Virus record (IMG/VR): IMGVR_UViG_3300031578_000004
Coordinates: 62,001 to 126,000 of that record
Direction: 5' to 3' (one strand)
Origin: a virus
Length of the DNA: 64,000 bases
The translations under genes and the position numbers were made by a program. Below, one piece after another: positions 43,093 to 51,725 of the stretch (within the stretch, counting starts at the first letter, position 1; each line of letters opens with the position of its first letter). The notes below the pieces were generated by a model. That model saw nothing but the letters and a program-made list of their open reading frames with translations, searched no databases and was not told where the DNA came from.

Positions 43093-43518
43093 ATGACTCC
43101 TTTGCAACAAATTTATGATGCTTTTCTTGGAAAAATAGATGAAAATATGTTTGGCAAAGAAGCTCAAATATTTCAATGGTTAAATTCTGCAAGAGCTAAG
43201 TGTAAAAAATATGTTATTCATTCTTTAGATTATGTATTAGATTCTCCAGTTTTACCTGAAACAGTTTCTTATGATGGAAATTTTCTTGTTAATTTAGATG
43301 ATGATGAAATTGATTTAATAGCTATGCAGATGAAATATGAATATTATGACAAAAAGAATGCTTATTTAATTGGACTTAAAAGAGAAATAGGAACAAAAGA
43401 TTTTAATTCGTTACCAAATAAAAAGCAAGAATTAGATGGAATATGTAATGTAATGAAAATAATTAAAGAAGACATTAAAGAATTACAACAACAATTTAAC
43501 ACTTATAAATATAATTAG
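43093..43518 (+). CDS. Putative head-tail connector (141 aa)
   Basis: AAGGAGGAATTTTT before the ATG. Helical protein (MTPLQQIYDAFLGKIDEN, AARAKCKKYV-like stretch near residue 30, DEIDLIAMQMKYEYYDKKNA). Order and helical content resemble gp6-type connectors. Assignment by position only. Confidence 0.5.
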   Translation: MTPLQQIYDAFLGKIDENMFGKEAQIFQWLNSARAKCKKYVIHSLDYVLDSPVLPETVSYDGNFLVNLDDDEIDLIAMQMKYEYYDKKNAYLIGLKREIGTKDFNSLPNKKQELDGICNVMKIIKEDIKELQQQFNTYKYN

Positions 43519-43528
43519 GAGGGATATT

Positions 43529-43771
43529 TTGAAAGAGATTTTAATAAAAACATCACAGGGAGAAATGTCCCTTCAATTCCTATGTGATAAAGAATATAGG
43601 CGAATTTGTGCAATTTTAAATATGATTGAAACGGAATTTAATACTTCTATGTCTCAACACTTAGAATTAAGAAAATATTTATTAGATACAGGTAATTTCA
43701 TTCAAAAAATACCCGAAATGATTTCAGAAATAATTGAAGTTAAGGGTGATAAAAATGAATACAAGAAATGA
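43529..43771 (+). CDS. Small neck-region protein (80 aa)
   Basis: TTG start after AGGAGGGATATT. Mostly helical (EYRRICAILNMIETEFNT). Overlaps the next gene by 17 bases, so translation is coupled. Unknown function, probably structural or assembly. Confidence 0.5.
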   Translation: MKEILIKTSQGEMSLQFLCDKEYRRICAILNMIETEFNTSMSQHLELRKYLLDTGNFIQKIPEMISEIIEVKGDKNEYKK

Positions 43772-44969
43772 ATGGATGACTGATAATGAACATTTTGGTA
43801 GTGAGTATCCTAATAATATGCTATTAGAAAAAACCATTGAGAGATTTGAAATTCAAAAAAATTCTCTTGAAGGAAAAGATGCAGTTATTGATGGAGTGAG
43901 CGAACGTGTTGTTTCTCAAAATCATACAAATCCTTTAAATCAAAGTAAATATGATTTAAAAATTCATTGTGATATGAGTAGTTTAGTACATACAGGTTCA
44001 ATAATTGAGATGGAAAATAAAACTTGGTTAGTTACAAGTAACGTATTTGATACTCAAGCATACAAAACCGTAAGTGTTGTTAAATCCAACAACACCCTAA
44101 CTTTCTATTCCTCCCAAATTCTATATACGCTCCCCTGTATCTTTTCAGATATAAGCATAGATATGGAAGAAAGCAAATTTATGAATCTTCCTATCGGACA
44201 TTACTTAATTTATATTTCTAGTGGATATATTACTAAATCTGATTTAAACTTACGTTTTATATTAAATGATTCAGCTTATAAGATTGAAGGGATAAGTAAT
44301 GCTACAAATGGATTAGTGAAGATTGAGTTAGTGGATGATGAAATAACTCCTGATGATAATCTTGAATTAGGTATTGCTAATTATTATAGTAATCAAATAC
44401 AATATGAAGTTACTATATTAAATGGGGAATTTGCTTCTTTACTCTATACAAATTCCACACTACAATTAAATGTACAATGTAAAGAAAATGGAGCAATCGT
44501 TAGTAATCCATTAGTTGTTTATACAACTAATAATAACTTAATTGCAACAGTTTCCAACGCAGGTTTAGTTACAGTAATTGGAACAGGGGATTGTATTATT
44601 ACTGCTACTTATAATGGTATAACGGATACAATGAATATTCATGGAGATATTTCATCTTCAAATAATTATTCTCTTACTTTAACACCTACAGATACGACTT
44701 TAAATCTAGGTGGAACATTAAAATTTACGGCACACGCATTTAATAATGGAATTGAAGATTTAACAAGGCAATTTAATTTTATTGTATCCAATCTCGATGG
44801 AACTACTAATAAATATGTAACCGTGATATCGGATTTTAATATTTGTACACTTAATGCAAGTATATCATCAAGTCTTGCTATGAATAAATATATAAAAGTA
44901 AGAGCTGAATTAACATATGATTCGGCTATTTTTGTTGAGAAACAAATTAAAATTATTGGATTAATATAG
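43755..44969 (+). CDS. Neck protein with Ig-like (BIG2-type) domain
   Basis: 404 residues; start at 43755 after AAGGGTGATAAAA. The N-terminal half looks like a stopper or neck protein (DNEHFGSEYPNNMLLEKTIE). It is followed by one clear bacterial Ig-like unit (VVYTTNNNLIATVSNAGLVT, VIGTGDCIITATYNG) and a second beta domain (TLTPTDTTLNLGGTLKFTAH). Ig-like domains on phage particles often aid surface attachment. Confidence 0.65.
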   Translation: MNTRNEWMTDNEHFGSEYPNNMLLEKTIERFEIQKNSLEGKDAVIDGVSERVVSQNHTNPLNQSKYDLKIHCDMSSLVHTGSIIEMENKTWLVTSNVFDTQAYKTVSVVKSNNTLTFYSSQILYTLPCIFSDISIDMEESKFMNLPIGHYLIYISSGYITKSDLNLRFILNDSAYKIEGISNATNGLVKIELVDDEITPDDNLELGIANYYSNQIQYEVTILNGEFASLLYTNSTLQLNVQCKENGAIVSNPLVVYTTNNNLIATVSNAGLVTVIGTGDCIITATYNGITDTMNIHGDISSSNNYSLTLTPTDTTLNLGGTLKFTAHAFNNGIEDLTRQFNFIVSNLDGTTNKYVTVISDFNICTLNASISSSLAMNKYIKVRAELTYDSAIFVEKQIKIIGLI

Positions 44970-44981
44970 GAGGTGTATATA

Positions 44982-45470
44982 TTGAAAATTGGTCAATCAA
45001 TAACTGAATTACAAAATAAAGTAATAGATAAAATATTAAAAAATCAAGAAATAGTTAAGGCATTAATTATTGATAATGAAGATTTTCTCAATATAACACC
45101 TACTGCTGAACAGAATGCTATATTGGAAAAACCAAATGTTTTAATTAGAAAACAGATAATGCCTTATAAAAATATTACATCTGTAACCAATATTGATAAA
45201 CCTTATATTACTTCTGCTTGGGTAAATTTTAAAAGAACAAGTAATAACTATAAAAGTGGTAGAGTTTATTTTTATATAATAATGCCTAATAGCTTAGAAA
45301 AAACAGCAGAAGGTATTAGATATCTTTTTATAGCAGATAGACTTGATGAATTATTATCTGAAAGTGGTATAGGTAGATTTGTTTTTGATGAACGAGGAGA
45401 TTTTCCGATAGATAAAGAAACTTTAGGTCATTACATAGTTTTTAATATAGAAGATTTTTATGGTGTATAA
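44982..45470 (+). CDS. Putative tail-completion or terminator protein (162 aa)
   Basis: The TTG at 44982 sits 8 bases after AGGAGGTG and is preferred over a longer frame lacking a ribosome-binding site. Alpha/beta protein (IGQSITELQNKVIDKILKNQ, RVYFYIIMPNSLEKTAEGIR, IGRFVFDERGDFPI). Position just before tail genes suggests tail terminator. Confidence 0.55.
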   Translation: MKIGQSITELQNKVIDKILKNQEIVKALIIDNEDFLNITPTAEQNAILEKPNVLIRKQIMPYKNITSVTNIDKPYITSAWVNFKRTSNNYKSGRVYFYIIMPNSLEKTAEGIRYLFIADRLDELLSESGIGRFVFDERGDFPIDKETLGHYIVFNIEDFYGV

Positions 45471-45472
45471 AT

Positions 45473-46180
45473 ATGGATATTAAATTAAATTTGATTTTAC
45501 AAGAGCCTATTGATTTTTATGGAATACCTATTCAACTTATAACTTTTGAAGAAATATTTAAATATGGAATAGATAAATTTAATCAACTATTAATACCGTT
45601 TAGTATTACCATTGATTTATTGGAAAACGAGTTATCTGAGGAAGATAAATTAAAAATTAAAAACTTTGATTTAGTTGTTTCTGATAAAAGCATTTTCCAA
45701 TTATTAATACAGGCATTGCAACTATTTTGTAAAACAGATGACATTCAATTTGTTGAAGAAGGTATTAAAATTAAAGATGGTATTCTAAATAGAGATAATT
45801 TTGATGAATTTGCTATAATCATTCTTCAAATATGTGCAAGAGAGAGACAAACAAAAGAAAGAGTGCCTATATTTAAAAATGATTTACAAAGAGATATTTG
45901 GACAAAACTTCAAGAAGGTAGAAAACGTGAGGCTAAAAAAAATGAATTGAAATTAGAAGATGTAATTAATATTGTTCAATATGGTGGGAAATCGTTTATA
46001 CCCAAAGAAGAAATTAAAAAATTTACTTTATGGGAAATGATGAACGCTTATAAAACAATATTAGGTATTTCTAATTACCAAGATAGTTTTAGTATTTATT
46101 TAATTAGTGGTGAAAAATCATTAGTTGAAGGAAAACATTGGACTGAATTAATTAAAATTGATAATAAATCAAAAGAGTAA
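45473..46180 (+). CDS. Hypothetical structural or assembly protein (235 aa)
   Basis: Starts two bases after the preceding stop. Helical protein with LQEPIDFYGIPIQLITFEEI at the start and FTLWEMMNAYKTILGI near the end; similar motifs occur in bacteriophage tail-assembly chaperones of the Gp15 type. Followed by a terminator. Assembly chaperone is a guess. Confidence 0.45.
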   Translation: MDIKLNLILQEPIDFYGIPIQLITFEEIFKYGIDKFNQLLIPFSITIDLLENELSEEDKLKIKNFDLVVSDKSIFQLLIQALQLFCKTDDIQFVEEGIKIKDGILNRDNFDEFAIIILQICARERQTKERVPIFKNDLQRDIWTKLQEGRKREAKKNELKLEDVINIVQYGGKSFIPKEEIKKFTLWEMMNAYKTILGISNYQDSFSIYLISGEKSLVEGKHWTELIKIDNKSKE

Positions 46181-46181
46181 T

Positions 46182-46199
46182 AAGCCGAAAGGCTTTTTA
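46182..46199 (+). terminator. Rho-independent terminator
   Basis: AAGCC-GAAA-GGCTT followed by TTTATTTTAT. It separates the connector genes from the tail tube. Confidence 0.85.
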
Positions 46200-46247
46200 T
46201 TTTATATAAAACCAAAACAAAAAAATATTTAAGGAGGCAAAAAAATT

Positions 46248-46268
46248 ATGTTATATGGTATTAAGGAT
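46248..46268 (+). CDS. Tail tube protein, exon 1 (7 codons)
   Basis: ATG after TTAAGGAGGCAAAAAAATT. Encodes only MLYGIKD before the intron begins with TGA. Joined to 47263-47976 it restores a 244-residue protein without a frame break. Confidence 0.8.
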
Positions 46269-47262
46269 TGAATGCAGTCCCCTGTGTTAGTGATAGCATA
46301 TGGAAAACTCCGAATATGCTGGAAACCCCTTAGAGTCTTTAATAGTAATTTATATAAGAAATTATATAAATATCTGAAAATTTAAAGAATTGGGCAATCA
46401 GCAGAGATAGACCTAACCCTATTAATAGGTATGGTAAGCTCTCAGAGACTACCAAGGAGTGTCTTGTAAGGACTTATTCACAAGACAATGGTATAGTCCA
46501 TTCCCCTAATAAGTACGAAAGGAATGATAGTAGATGGTAAAGTTACCGTCAAAGGTTAATATAGAAGCATTAATAATAGGATTAGTAATAGGTGATGGAT
46601 ACATGCGGATACAAGAAAAATCACATCACGCCTATTTAGAAATATCACACTCTTTAAAACAAAAACAATATTTAGATTTTAAAATATCTTTAGTTAAAAA
46701 ATACCTTAAAATAGACCATTCTATATACAATAGAATAATAAAAAAAGATAACAAAGAATATCCAGTTATTAAAGCAACTTTTAAGTCCGATTCAAGATTT
46801 ACTCATATTTATAAATTGGTGTATGAAGATAAAATTAAAACACTTAGAAATATATATGATAAATTTGACAAATTATCATTGGCTTTAATGTATATGGACG
46901 ATGGTTCTTGTAAGGTAAAAAAAAGATTAAAACAAAAAAATGGAGATATATTATTATCTGATATTGGTTATATAGATGCTTTTATGATAGCAACTAATTG
47001 TTTTAGTTTTGGTGAGTGTAAATTATTTTGTAATATGCTTAAAAATAAATTTGATATTGATGCGACAGTTCAAAAAGATAGAGAATTACCAAGGATAGCA
47101 ATATCGAATATAAAAAGTAAACAAATATTTATTGAATTAATAAAACCTTTCGTAGAATTAGTGCCAGATATGTTATATAAAATTAATAAACCAATTAGAA
47201 TGTCTGATGCTAATTTTTTAAAAATATCGGGATAACCGAGGGTATAAAAGGCTGCAAATTTG
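46269..47262 (+). mobile_element. Group I intron in the tail tube gene
   Basis: 5-prime exon ends in T (AAGGAT), intron ends in G (GCAAATTTG). Canonical group IA core: R element CTCAGAGACTACCAAGG and S element GGTATAGTCC at 46440-46500, whose GACTA/TAGTC halves form P7. Then a LAGLIDADG ORF. Without splicing the gene stops at codon 8, so tail tube synthesis depends on splicing. Confidence 0.9.
46534..47235 (+). CDS. LAGLIDADG homing endonuclease in intron
   Basis: 233 residues with two LAGLIDADG helices: ALIIGLVIGDGYMRIQ near residue 11 and LALMYMDDGSCKVK near 113, each with the acidic catalytic residue (GDG, DDG). A monomeric two-motif enzyme that cuts intron-less tail tube alleles. ATG or upstream in-frame starts near GAAAGGAATGATAGT. 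Confidence 0.92.
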   Translation: MVKLPSKVNIEALIIGLVIGDGYMRIQEKSHHAYLEISHSLKQKQYLDFKISLVKKYLKIDHSIYNRIIKKDNKEYPVIKATFKSDSRFTHIYKLVYEDKIKTLRNIYDKFDKLSLALMYMDDGSCKVKKRLKQKNGDILLSDIGYIDAFMIATNCFSFGECKLFCNMLKNKFDIDATVQKDRELPRIAISNIKSKQIFIELIKPFVELVPDMLYKINKPIRMSDANFLKISG

Positions 47263-47976
47263 CAGATTATTTCACAAGTAACTGGAAAACCTGTATTGTA
47301 TTGTAACTATGCTCAAACAAGTTCTATAGATTTTACTGCTGATAGTGTTTATGCAATGAATAAATCTACAAAGGCGATTCGTTGGGATAAACAGAGAGAA
47401 GGTACTTTCAAAACAGAAATGGAAGTATTTGAAACTAAATGGTTGTCACTTTTATTCGGCACTTCAATGTCTTCTTCAACAAAATCAATAGCTAAAAGAG
47501 AAGTATTAGATGTTCAATCAGGGGGTCTAGGTGCTTCATTGGCAGTTGCTCCAAAACCAGGTAGTCTTGTTATTTTCATATTAAATGCAGATTCTGTATC
47601 TCATGGAATTGAACAAACAGCAGGAACTCCAGCTACCGCACCAGACACTTATAGCGTCTCAACATTAGCTCTTACTTTTAACGCAACTACTTTTGCATCT
47701 GCTGGAAAAATAGTTGCTTACTATTTAATAGATTCGGCTGTATCTGGCTTTACAGTTGATAATATTTCATTCCCATCGGGATATAAAATTTATGCAGATT
47801 CAGCTATTAGAGGTACTGACCAAGTTGATAAATTTGTACAGTATCAGTTACTTAATGTTAAACCGAAATCTAATGTAAGTTTAACTATGGATGATAATAA
47901 TGTAGCCAAACTGTCGATTGAATGGGATATTTTGTCAGATTCCGCAGGTAATATGATGCACTACATAGAAGTATAA
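47263..47976 (+). CDS. Major tail (tube) protein, exon 2
   Basis: 237 codons continuing MLYGIKD with QIISQVTGKPVLYCNYAQTS. Beta-rich with GTFKTEMEVFETKWLSLLFG, ISFPSGYKIYADSAIRGTDQ and FVQYQLLNVKPKSNVSLTMD. Size and position before tail chaperone and tape measure fit a siphophage tube subunit. No sheath gene is present, so the tail is non-contractile. Confidence 0.75.
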   Translation, partial: QIISQVTGKPVLYCNYAQTSSIDFTADSVYAMNKSTKAIRWDKQREGTFKTEMEVFETKWLSLLFGTSMSSSTKSIAKREVLDVQSGGLGASLAVAPKPGSLVIFILNADSVSHGIEQTAGTPATAPDTYSVSTLALTFNATTFASAGKIVAYYLIDSAVSGFTVDNISFPSGYKIYADSAIRGTDQVDKFVQYQLLNVKPKSNVSLTMDDNNVAKLSIEWDILSDSAGNMMHYIEV

Positions 47977-47991
47977 TAGGAGAAGTTATTT

Positions 47992-48231
47992 ATGATTAAA
48001 TATAATGAAGTAAAATTGACTTACACTTGTCCTGCGTTCCCACCAGAAGGAATTTTTATGAATAGAAGTTATAGAATTGTTAAAAAAGATAATATATTAT
48101 TTGTAACTGATGGAAATAAAGATACTTTAATGGAAGAGTTATTAATAAAAATGTTGTTTTCTCCTCAAGAGAAAGATATTACTTGGATAAACGTAGATTT
48201 CAAAGAAGAAATAGTACCAAAGAAAAAATAA
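47992..48231 (+). CDS. Hypothetical tail-region protein (79 aa)
   Basis: TAGGAGAAGTTATTT before the ATG. Beta-rich: YNEVKLTYTCPAFPPEGIFM, YRIVKKDNILFVTDGNK. Could be a tail assembly or minor tube protein. Strong terminator follows. Confidence 0.5.
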   Translation: MIKYNEVKLTYTCPAFPPEGIFMNRSYRIVKKDNILFVTDGNKDTLMEELLIKMLFSPQEKDITWINVDFKEEIVPKKK

Positions 48232-48250
48232 TAAGTAATATAAAACTAAT

Positions 48251-48302
48251 AGGAGTTGGGAAAAATGGCTCAAAAGGCTTGATAGCCTAACTCCTATTTT
48301 TT
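48251..48302 (+). terminator. Rho-independent terminator after tail tube operon
   Basis: Outer stem AGGAGTT/AACTCCT, inner GGCTtgatAGCC, then ATTTTTTATTTTT. Followed by another C-rich, G-poor stretch (48345-48460). Confidence 0.9.
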
Positions 48303-48507
48303 ATTTTTGTAAATATAATAATTACGTTTTATTTAATGTTTAAGCCAAAATATCCCTCACCAATAACATTACACCAAACCACTATAAACATTTCTCAAAC
48401 TTTAATTAAATCACTTGTAGACGTATCTCAATATCCCAACAATACCAAAACATAACTTTGAAAATAAATAATATTAACATAGATAAATTAAAATTAGGAG
48501 TGAGAAT

Positions 48508-48606
48508 ATGATAGGTAGTTGTTTCTCTTTTAGTTTGGAAATAAACAGAGATGTTTTAGATAGATATAATATAAAACTATTGACAAGCAACATAAATAGT
48601 ATATAA
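48508..48606 (+). CDS. Possible 32-aa peptide
   Basis: ATG after TTAGGAGTGAGAAT. Product starts MIGSCFSFSLEINRDVLD. Its 3-prime end overlaps the promoter at 48580-48607. Short but with an excellent ribosome-binding site. Confidence 0.4.
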   Translation: MIGSCFSFSLEINRDVLDRYNIKLLTSNINSI

Positions 48607-48607
48607 T
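48580..48607 (+). promoter_or_regulatory. Sigma-A promoter
   Basis: TTGACA at 48580-48585, a 16-base spacer, TATAAT at 48602-48607. It drives a transcript that meets a hairpin about 70 bases later. Confidence 0.85.
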
Positions 48608-48613
48608 AAACTT

Positions 48614-48675
48614 ATACACATAAACTAAATTATGGAATAAAGGGTGGGTGTAGTAACCCTATGCTCACTCTTTTA
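48614..48675 (+). ncRNA. Candidate small RNA or attenuated leader
   Basis: Between the promoter above and a 10-bp stem AAAGGGTGGG/CTCACTCTTT (48639-48673) followed by TTTAAAAATC. No ORF inside. It could be a short sRNA or a leader regulating the HTH gene downstream. Confidence 0.45.
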
Positions 48676-48846
48676 AAAATCTATTGTAATTATAATATAA
48701 TAAACAATATAAAATTATTTTACTAACACATGAATAAATCATACACATTAGTAATATACTTATAATAATACTCAATCCCATATTAACAAATACATATTTA
48801 ATATAGTATAATATGAATATAGATATGAAATGAGAGGATTGAGAAT

Positions 48847-49410
48847 ATGGGAGTTAAAAACAAATTAAAATATTTATTAGATGCAAGGGGTTATACCCAA
48901 GCAACCTTAGCATCAATGTTAGATATTTCTTTAGTAGCATTAAATAACATAATCAATAATAAATCTTATCCAAGCGTAGTTATTTCAATGAATATGGCGA
49001 AAGTATTTAATGTATCAGTTGAAGATATATTCTATGAAGAATCCGATAGTCTACTAACAGAAGAGTTAAATGAAATAATTTATAACTTTGACCATGCTAA
49101 TATTGATGAAAAAGAAGATTTATTAAAAAGGATTTTATATTTAGATATTCAAAATGTGGTTACAATTTTAAAAGATAAAAATCAAAAGATTTATAAAATG
49201 TTAGAATTTGAATATGAAGAAAAAGAAGATATGGGTTTATATGAGAGATTTGATTTTCATATTAATTTTCAATTGAGACATATAATTAAACTTATGGATG
49301 ATACATTAAATGATAATAGAGAACTAAAAAATTCCTTAGAAAAGTTATTAGAATCGGTTATAAGGTATAATCAAAAGATGATAGATAAGAATATAAAGTT
49401 TAATTTATAA
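48847..49410 (+). CDS. XRE-family helix-turn-helix regulator
   Basis: 187 residues. Residues 1-65 are a Cro/CI-type HTH: VKNKLKYLLDARGYTQATLA, LDISLVALNNIINNKSYPSV, ending VSVEDIFYEE. The remainder is helical and charged, probably for dimerisation. AGAGGATTGAGAAT precedes the ATG; TATAAT at 48807-48812 is a likely -10. Its own transcript inside the late region suggests expression in the lysogen. Confidence 0.85.
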   Translation: MGVKNKLKYLLDARGYTQATLASMLDISLVALNNIINNKSYPSVVISMNMAKVFNVSVEDIFYEESDSLLTEELNEIIYNFDHANIDEKEDLLKRILYLDIQNVVTILKDKNQKIYKMLEFEYEEKEDMGLYERFDFHINFQLRHIIKLMDDTLNDNRELKNSLEKLLESVIRYNQKMIDKNIKFNL

Positions 49411-49437
49411 ATTATTATTTATTTTTATAAAGAATAG

Positions 49438-49466
49438 TTGACATTTTAAATTTCCCAGCATATAAT
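49438..49466 (+). promoter_or_regulatory. Sigma-A promoter
   Basis: TTGACA at 49438-49443, a 17-base spacer, TATAAT at 49461-49466. Shares TTCCCAGCATATAATATAAT with the lipoprotein promoter at about 50010. Confidence 0.88.
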
Positions 49467-49532
49467 ATAATTAGGAAAGGGAAATAAATCCCAAACTAAC
49501 CAAAATATATTATATGAAGGGGTGTTATTAAA

Positions 49533-49826
49533 ATGGATGTAATAACAAGTAAGAGAATGGAACAAAAACAGTATCGTGAGGCAGAAAGTGATTATGGAAT
49601 CGGTTTAGCAGAATATAACTATGGTGACAAAATGAAGTTGAGTTGGTTGGATATAATAAATTACGTATATGAGCAAACTCGAAAAGGAATTGGTAAAGTA
49701 ATAATAAAAGAAAATTTCCTAAGAGACATAATAGACCCAAAGATTAGTGAAATGAATATTGATTTAAGTGTAATGGAAGTTAATATAGAAATGGAGCTTG
49801 AACTTGAAAGATATAACTATAAATAA
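49533..49826 (+). CDS. Hypothetical protein (97 aa)
   Basis: GAAGGGGTGTTATTAAA before the ATG. Sequence SKRMEQKQYREAESDYGIGL, LSWLDIINYVYEQTRKGIGK; acidic helical end. Not recognised. Driven by the promoter at 49438 and followed by the hairpin AAGTATC/GATACTT (49834-49853). Part of the regulatory island inside the tail genes. Confidence 0.55.
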   Translation: MDVITSKRMEQKQYREAESDYGIGLAEYNYGDKMKLSWLDIINYVYEQTRKGIGKVIIKENFLRDIIDPKISEMNIDLSVMEVNIEMELELERYNYK

Positions 49827-49987
49827 AAAAAATAAGTATCCTGTCAGATACTTAGTAAAATAAATAATTGTTCGGTTGAGTTAATTATATACTTAATATT
49901 AGATAAAATCAATAAATAGAATAAATAGATAATAGTTTTCACAAGGGATAGATTAGCATGAGTTTGCAAAATCCTCCCCATACATAA

Positions 49988-50052
49988 ACAATCTACATAA
50001 TTGTAAATATTCCCAACATATAATATAATATATATAATTGTGTAGATTGTTC
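49988..50052 (+). promoter_or_regulatory. Lipoprotein promoter flanked by inverted repeat
   Basis: AACAATCTACA and TGTAGATTGTT form a perfect 11-bp inverted repeat around TTCCCAACATATAATATAAT. The -10 TATAAT matches that of the promoter at 49438. The repeat is a likely operator or leader hairpin. Confidence 0.65.
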
Positions 50053-50074
50053 AAATTTAAAGGAGGATTAATTT

Positions 50075-50575
50075 ATGAAAAAATTCTTTATTCCATTGAT
50101 TCTAGTATTGGTTTTAATATTATCATCATGCACGAGTACATTATCAGACGAACAGAAAGATAAAATAATAATAAGTGCTTATACAAAAGGTGATGTAGAG
50201 ACTGCAAAACGGAAAGCAGTAGAATTATATAAAGATGATGAAAGCAAAGCTATTACTTGGCTTATGGTTTTTAATGAAACAGAAAATAAAGATTACAAAG
50301 ATAAGTTAATAATACAAGATGGTTGGACTTGGAAAGTTGATAAAAATTATTCTTATGTAAAGGGTAGGGTAAAAAATACAAGTGATAAAGATATTAGATA
50401 CTTTGAAGTGACAGTAGAGTATTTAGATAGTGCAGGAAAAGTTTTAGATTCTGATTATACCAATAGCGGAGAAACATTGAGAATTGGCAATCAGAAGGAA
50501 TTTGAAATAATGCATAAGAATAATAGTGATTATGAAAAAGTTAGAGTGTTTGTAAATGAAGTGAGAACTGAATAA
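50075..50575 (+). CDS. FxLYD-domain lipoprotein
   Basis: 166 residues. Signal peptide MKKFFIPLILVLVLILSSC with lipobox LSSC (Cys at 19). Helical region to about 85, then an FxLYD-type beta domain: YVKGRVKNTSDKDIRYFEVT, VEYLDSAGKVLDSD, GNQKEFEI. It would be a lipid-anchored surface protein. Own promoter and terminator within the tail operon mark it as a lysogenic-conversion or superinfection-exclusion candidate. AAAGGAGGATTAATTT before the ATG. Confidence 0.85.
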   Translation: MKKFFIPLILVLVLILSSCTSTLSDEQKDKIIISAYTKGDVETAKRKAVELYKDDESKAITWLMVFNETENKDYKDKLIIQDGWTWKVDKNYSYVKGRVKNTSDKDIRYFEVTVEYLDSAGKVLDSDYTNSGETLRIGNQKEFEIMHKNNSDYEKVRVFVNEVRTE

Positions 50576-50587
50576 AACAAAATTATT

Positions 50588-50619
50588 AAAAGAAGCAAGT
50601 AATTCTTGTTTCTTTTAAT
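50588..50619 (+). terminator. Rho-independent terminator
   Basis: AAAAGAAGCAAG/CTTGTTTCTTTT stem followed by AATTTG. It ends the lipoprotein transcript. Confidence 0.75.
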
Positions 50620-50660
50620 TTGAATAAATAAAATATATAAAATTAATTGGAGGTAAAGGA

Positions 50661-51182
50661 ATGGAAGTAAATTTAGTAACTATAGAACAGGTGAAAGAAA
50701 ATATAGAATTATTAATAGTAAAACAATACATACCTTTTGCATTTAAAAAGAAGATGGTAGAAGATATAATAGAAACCTGCACATCTACAAATGAAAGTGG
50801 ATTTTATATTGATAGTTTATTCAAGCAGATGGCTTTTGAATATTCAATAGTTAATCAGTATAGTAATATTGAATTATCTGATAATAATATAATTGAAACC
50901 TATGACACAATTAAAGAATTTGGAATAGTAAACCATGTATTTAAATCAGTAGAAATAGAAGAAATTAAGTTTATAGAAAAATGTTTAAATGAACAATTAG
51001 AATATTTACTTAAAATAAACAATAGTATTGAAAGCGTTATTGCAAAGGGTATTTCTAAGATAGTAGAAAAAATACCAAATAGCAAAGAAATAAATAAAAT
51101 GATTCCAAAATTAACTAAAGAGTTGAGTAAAATTTCGCCAGAAACAATGGAAATAATAAAAGGTTTTAATAAAACAAAATAA
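50661..51182 (+). CDS. Putative tail assembly chaperone (173 aa)
   Basis: TTGGAGGTAAAGGA before the ATG. All-helical protein (ENIELLIVKQYIPFAFKKKM, SGFYIDSLFKQMAFEYSIVN), a usual profile for the chaperone encoded before the tape measure. No slippery frameshift site was noticed. Terminator follows. Confidence 0.55.
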   Translation: MEVNLVTIEQVKENIELLIVKQYIPFAFKKKMVEDIIETCTSTNESGFYIDSLFKQMAFEYSIVNQYSNIELSDNNIIETYDTIKEFGIVNHVFKSVEIEEIKFIEKCLNEQLEYLLKINNSIESVIAKGISKIVEKIPNSKEINKMIPKLTKELSKISPETMEIIKGFNKTK

Positions 51183-51210
51183 ATTTAAAAAACAAAATAT
51201 ATAAAAATAA

Positions 51211-51240
51211 ACCTCTCTATTAATTTAGGGAGGTTTTTAT
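51211..51240 (+). terminator. Rho-independent terminator
   Basis: ACCTCTCT/AGGGAGGT stem with loop ATTAATTT, then TTTTATTATT. Confidence 0.85.
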
Positions 51241-51258
51241 TATTGGTGGTGATATTTA

Positions 51259-51696
51259 GTGTTAATATCCGACAAAGATATACAAAATGAAATGAATTTA
51301 TATATAAAAAACATTCAGAAACGTTGTGAGCAGATATTAAGGGAAGAAATTGGAAGGTTAGTATACGATTCCTATAACAGTGTGCAATATGAACGCACCT
51401 TTTCTCTACTTGAGTCTGTAGATTCTAAAATAACAGAGGATGGAAGTTTATTAGTTTATATCAATGAAGGATTATTGGATTATTTTTCTGTAGTAGATGG
51501 AAGTGACCAATCCAAGAATGTTCCTTTTTACTTAAACTATGGACATACAGATAATACGGGTATTGATAATATGTATCACAATTATCCTGCTCGTAACTTT
51601 ATTGAGAGTAGTGCTGAAAGAATGAGTAAGGAATTTGGAATGAAAGTTGAAATAATTAATGATAGAAATATTGGATATTTGGATAATTATAGATAA
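51259..51696 (+). CDS. Hypothetical neck/tail protein, gp10-like (145 aa)
   Basis: GTG start after GGTGGTGATATTTA. Helical N-terminus (IKNIQKRCEQILREEIGRLV) and a C-terminal NYPARNFIESSAERMSKEFG, a pattern of HK97 gp10-type minor capsid or tail proteins, which end in a Pro-Ala-Arg-x-Phe segment. Unusual place, directly before the tape measure. Confidence 0.55.
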   Translation: MLISDKDIQNEMNLYIKNIQKRCEQILREEIGRLVYDSYNSVQYERTFSLLESVDSKITEDGSLLVYINEGLLDYFSVVDGSDQSKNVPFYLNYGHTDNTGIDNMYHNYPARNFIESSAERMSKEFGMKVEIINDRNIGYLDNYR

Positions 51697-51725
51697 TTCA
51701 CATTCACAGAAAGCGAGGTGTAAAC

